A stretch of 64,000 nt of DNA, taken from CAVAWX01 sp963642995 (GTDB lineage: Bacteria; Actinomycetota; Coriobacteriia; Coriobacteriales; QAMH01). The stretch covers positions 62,001 to 126,000 of the forward strand of contig CAVIIZ010000001.1 in NCBI GenBank assembly GCA_963642995.1. The letters run 5' to 3'. The position numbers and the translations under genes were made by a program. Below, in pieces: positions 59,801 to 64,000 of this stretch; the first letter of the stretch is position 1, and the number at the start of each line of letters is the position of its first letter. Below the pieces are notes generated by a model. The model was given only the letters and a program-made list of their open reading frames with translations. It had not been told where the DNA came from and made no database searches.

Positions 59801-61501
59801 GTCCCCTATGCCGACCACCATGTAGGCGATGCCGCCTTTTTTCGTGGTGGCGGGCACGGACAGAGAAGTGGCGGTGATGCCTCTGGGCGTGCCCGTGAGC
59901 ACGGCCGTCTTGGAAGACGCGTCGTAGCTCCACGTGAAATCGGGGGCGACGATCGGATGGCAGTCCGCGCCGCGCTCGACCGCCTCGTAGACGCCGTCCC
60001 ATCCGAGGAAGACCTGGTTTGCCGGCACGCCCACGCGCGAGGCATCCGGCGCGGTCGCGCTGGTGCCAGGGTCGAGAACCTGCGCGTCGCCGATCTGCTC
60101 GCCGTCTGTGTCGAAGAAGCGCACGCGGTAGGAGATCTTCACCCTGTCGGGCACGCCGTCGTCTCCCAGCCATTTGGTGGACAGGTCGGGCAAAGTGCCG
60201 CCCAAGACGAGGCTCGTCAGGCGGTCGGCCGCGTAGAAGGCGTGGTACTTCACCGTCGTGCAACTGCCGGGGATGGTCACCTGCACGAGGCGGTTGCAGT
60301 TGTAGAAGGCCTCGATGCCGATGCTTTGCAAGGAGTCGGGCAGCGTGAGAGACGAAAGCGAGGTGCAGTTCATGAAGGCGCTGTCGGGGATGGCCGAGAC
60401 CTTGTCGGGCACGGTCACGTCGTCAAGCGCGCTGCAGCCGGCAAACGCGGCCTGCCCCAGCGTCTTCAGGTTGTAGGGCAGGCTCACGTGCGAAAGCGCG
60501 GTGCAACTCTCGAAGGCGTTCGCGCCGACGGTCGAGACGATGGGCGGCAAGGTGAGGTCGGAAAGCGAGCTGCACAGGTAGAAGGCCCTGCTGCCCACCG
60601 AGGTCAGGGCCTGGGGCAGCGTGGCGTCCGCGAGCTTCGCGCAGCGCATGAAGGCCTCCGAGGGCAGCTTGCGCAACGAGGTCGCGGACAGGTCGACGCT
60701 GCGAAGCGCGGCGCAGTTGGAGAAGGCCGCGTCGCCTATGGCGGCAAGGGCTTTGGGCGCGGTGAAGGAGGAAAGGCCGGTGGCGTGGAAGGCCTCCTTG
60801 CCGATGGAGGTCAAGGTGTCGGGAAGGGAAAGCGAGGACAGGGCGGCGTCTTCGTAGAAGCACTGCGCGCCGATGCTGCGCACACCGGCCAGGTCCACGG
60901 ACACGAGCGCCGGGCACTGGTAGAAGAGCATATCGTTGAAGTAGGAGACCTTGCCGTTGCCCGTGTAGGAGGCAAGGGATGCGCAGTTGTAGAAGGCGGT
61001 CTGCCCCAGCGAGGACAGGGCGGCCGGCGCGGTGAAGGACGAAAGGCCGCTCGAGGCGAAGGCGCCCTCGCCGATGGAGGCCACGGTGTCGGGCAAGACG
61101 ATGGTCTCGAGCGCGCTGCGGCGCGCGAAGGCGCTGTCGCCGATGGCGGTGACGGCAAGCTCTGCGCCGTCTACGGCGACGGTGGCGGGCACCTCGAGCT
61201 CTGCGGGCACGTCCACGCCGTCTGCCAGACCCGTGATGGCGGCGGTGCCGTCGGCGTTTGCCTTCACGGTGAAAACCGACGCCGGCGCATCAGCGGGAAA
61301 AGCGCCGAGGGCAGAAGAAGCGCCGGAGGCGCTCCCGGCGACGTTTTCAGCAAAAGAAGAAGAAGCATCGGCGGCAGCGGCAAGCGCGGGGCTGCACGAG
61401 GACGCGACGAGGCAGGCCGCCATCAGCAGCGACACCCCGCAGGCGCGGGGGGAAACGAGACGACGGGGACTCCGTCTGCTCATCTGCCCGGACACATGCA
61501 C
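56807..61501 (-). CDS. Membrane-anchored giant LRR surface protein coupled to the ExbB-like gene
   Basis: 1564 residues. Signal peptide (about 1-42, cleavage near PALAAA). Two blocks of BspA-type LRR repeats (about 85-430 and 880-1360) flank a region with three copies of the bacterial beta-strand repeat seen in InlB-like/Listeria-Bacteroides modules (each YTVRFFD or FTVQFLS ... GW). A Gly-rich linker (about 1385-1430), a Ser/Gln/Glu-rich segment and one C-terminal membrane helix (about 1527-1545) end in the short basic tail RMRSFHEQ...GGGRR. No LPXTG motif or CWB2 repeat is present, so the membrane helix is the anchor. The stop overlaps the ExbB-like start. A start at 61483 is also possible. 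Confidence 0.92.
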   Translation of the reverse strand: MHVSGQMSRRSPRRLVSPRACGVSLLMAACLVASSCSPALAAAADASSSFAENVAGSASGASSALGAFPADAPASVFTVKANADGTAAITGLADGVDVPAELEVPATVAVDGAELAVTAIGDSAFARRSALETIVLPDTVASIGEGAFASSGLSSFTAPAALSSLGQTAFYNCASLASYTGNGKVSYFNDMLFYQCPALVSVDLAGVRSIGAQCFYEDAALSSLSLPDTLTSIGKEAFHATGLSSFTAPKALAAIGDAAFSNCAALRSVDLSATSLRKLPSEAFMRCAKLADATLPQALTSVGSRAFYLCSSLSDLTLPPIVSTVGANAFESCTALSHVSLPYNLKTLGQAAFAGCSALDDVTVPDKVSAIPDSAFMNCTSLSSLTLPDSLQSIGIEAFYNCNRLVQVTIPGSCTTVKYHAFYAADRLTSLVLGGTLPDLSTKWLGDDGVPDRVKISYRVRFFDTDGEQIGDAQVLDPGTSATAPDASRVGVPANQVFLGWDGVYEAVERGADCHPIVAPDFTWSYDASSKTAVLTGTPRGITATSLSVPATTKKGGIAYMVVGIGDCAFDNQTQLVSLSLPASVESIGSKAFAKCKKLEQVTCAGAKPSCSADAFSRYVEWRYTVRFFDAAGALLSTRYVKEGAEAAAPNVAAPYGQTSVGWSDDVEEVRTSMDVAPVFEANATFDAATKTAVVHHLTKDDLKGGVLTVPDVVRPTLAGEAYKVVALDAGASFGLDYTQVVVSANVASIAAGALVPDTGDDASAPARDPLKVVFKGKRPALAEGALPDGAVLWFTVQFLSWTGGKIGSAQEVREGGSAVAPTPPSRTGWTFSGWSVPFTDVRDSLEVQAVYSEDPVEPFVGEFHWSYDDASGTATLVEANPDLEGAVSIPATVEAGGREYTVASIGKNAFKGLAKVEGVSIPDTVASIGMSAFAACTSLKSVVVPQTVQSMGSGVFKGCTALVSAEVSAPLGTLPTGTFSGCTALRDVKLPAGLSALGNSAFAGCTALAALTLPASLAKIEMSAFDGCTALSSIALPAALSVLGAYAFQGCTALKSISVPAAVTKLDSCTFYKCSSLSTVKLGAQTASIGAGCFAGCTALKSLNWPTALAEVGNRAFAGCTSLPAADLSKTKVASIGYSAFDGCAKMRSFTAPTSLRTVGDWAFSDCGALSALDLSCGVETMGQGVFRRCASLVQAVLPDSLKEIGANAFLDCTALKKVTLSKGMAKLAGGLFQGCTSLEGLDIPSNIVEIGDSVFKGCSSIKKLVIPDTVKTIGSSFGNSGRPWNASVFKDMTALEQIVLPAGATVIGAGLFEGCVNLKTVFIPGSVVEIGRDAFAGSGVVNFVYMGDDIDAWRADVLLRDKSLSAAQLSGVMTWAQWLEKLNPGGGGEKGGGGGGEPGGLVPGGGGTGGTGGTDGNGGGGTGGGLASGFPGAATVAAGAFGAQLPSAAGTVSAQAQEPARMQQVADSAAASESVQARRDSDQAQTREETTSEDAAPEQSADASPAYKVVEVLKKAFSEAPLQTGVAIALGLALLVGFAVGAALRMRSFHEQTAPSKGGGRR

Positions 61502-61515
61502 CTTCCACGACGCAC

Positions 61516-61545
61516 GCGCGCCCCCCTCGAGGGGAGAGGGCGCGC
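61516..61545 (-). promoter_or_regulatory. Leader hairpin just upstream of the LRR/ExbB operon
   Basis: Eight-bp stem GCGCGCCC / GGGCGCGC (61545-61538 with 61523-61516) enclosing a CTCGAG palindrome, 15 bases upstream of the LRR start codon. On the minus strand no T run follows, so it is a leader structure and not a terminator for that transcript. Confidence 0.55.
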
Positions 61546-61577
61546 ATCATTTTTTCAACCGTCGAATCTTCGACAAA

Positions 61578-61599
61578 ATTATATCCTAACGTGATATAA
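61578..61599 (-). promoter_or_regulatory. Promoter and inverted repeat of the LRR/ExbB/DUF2149 operon
   Basis: TATAAT on the minus strand (61583-61578), within a 7-bp inverted repeat TTATATC-N7-GATATAA (61579-61599). A second palindrome GTCGAATCTTCGAC lies at 61561-61574, near the expected start point. No good -35, which fits activator or repressor control. Confidence 0.6.
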
Positions 61600-61608
61600 C
61601 GCATCGCG

Positions 61609-61648
61609 AAAAAGGGGCGCGCAGCCGGCGTTTCCGACCACGCGCCCC
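61609..61648 (-). terminator. Intrinsic terminator after ppdK
   Basis: Eight-bp stem GGGGCGCG / CGCGCCCC (61648-61641 with 61621-61614), long loop, then five T on the minus strand (61613-61609), 61 bp past the stop. Confidence 0.75.
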
Positions 61649-61709
61649 GCGGCGCAGCGTATGTCCGAAGCCGCGGCGTCGAGCCCGCCGCGCGCAGCTC
61701 TTCAGGGCG

Positions 61710-64000
<2,291 letters not shown>

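Noticed and set aside
61380..61500. Lipoprotein signal in the membrane-anchored LRR protein (Cys near residues 29 and 36)
   Set aside because: The residues before each Cys do not give a proper lipobox, and a C-terminal membrane helix already explains anchoring.
51101..61501. The two giant LRR open frames are both exactly 1564 codons long, suggesting a duplication
   Set aside because: Their real starts differ (1521 versus 1564 residues), the domain orders differ and the C-termini are unrelated. The match is a coincidence of the longest open frame.
61516..61556. Plus-strand terminator (GC stem followed by TTTTTT)
   Set aside because: There is no plus-strand gene for more than 11 kb upstream, so there is no transcript to end; it is better read as a minus-strand leader hairpin.

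Overview
The window is a contiguous chromosomal segment of a high-GC actinobacterium. Several features point to class Coriobacteriia (an Eggerthella/Slackia-like lineage is my best guess). The dcw cluster has sepF, yggT and divIVA but no ftsA. MurE has the DNPR motif of meso-diaminopimelate-adding enzymes. GTG and TTG starts are common. There are large BspA-type leucine-rich-repeat surface proteins, one with three cell-wall-binding type 2 repeats. The genus is inference; nothing here fixes it. I saw no insertion sequence, prophage, CRISPR array or tRNA gene. Almost all genes lie on the minus strand, so operons read from high to low coordinates; only xth, an FAD oxidoreductase and a phosphate permease are on the plus strand.

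Layout. 1-10074 is a probable long operon: Asp23/Gls24 protein, FakA-like kinase, DegV fatty-acid-binding protein, recG, rsmD, then (after a gap) a SipW-type signal peptidase, a divergent methionyl-tRNA synthetase and an AAA+ ATPase cut by the window edge. 10331-15326 holds a purine permease, ruvC-ruvA-ruvB with a candidate LexA box, and yebC. 15575-19464 is the tail of the ribosomal operon: infA, rpmJ, rpsM, rpsK, rpsD, rpoA, rplQ, then an acyl carrier protein. RNase P RNA (19560-19964) follows directly downstream of the dcw cluster.

19974-40108 is a complete division and cell-wall cluster in the order mraZ, rsmH, ftsL, ftsI, murE, murF, mraY, murD, ftsW, murG, murC, ftsQ, ftsZ, pgeF, yggS, sepF, yggT, divIVA, DUF167. 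Many of its genes overlap by a few bases, which suggests translational coupling. A well-spaced promoter upstream of mraZ overlaps TGGG repeats that are plausible MraZ operator sites. 40490-42775 is the queuosine pair tgt-queA. 43142-49582 holds accessory metabolism: exonuclease III, lgt, a COG0644 flavoprotein, a CDF metal transporter, a second DegV protein and a PiT phosphate transporter. 49631-50911 is a DUF4143 ATPase preceded by three 23-bp repeats. 51101-61501 is the most unusual part: two giant LRR surface proteins and, between them, a MotA/TolQ/ExbB-type channel subunit and a DUF2149 protein whose single membrane helix carries an ExbD-like aspartate. The window ends inside pyruvate phosphate dikinase.

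The strongest candidate for an undescribed system is the operon at 55832-61501: a membrane-anchored LRR ectodomain protein translationally coupled to an ExbB-like subunit and an ExbD-like DUF2149 subunit. It looks like an ion-motive-force-driven motor acting on a surface protein in a single-membrane bacterium, where the usual TonB or Tol partners and outer membrane are absent.
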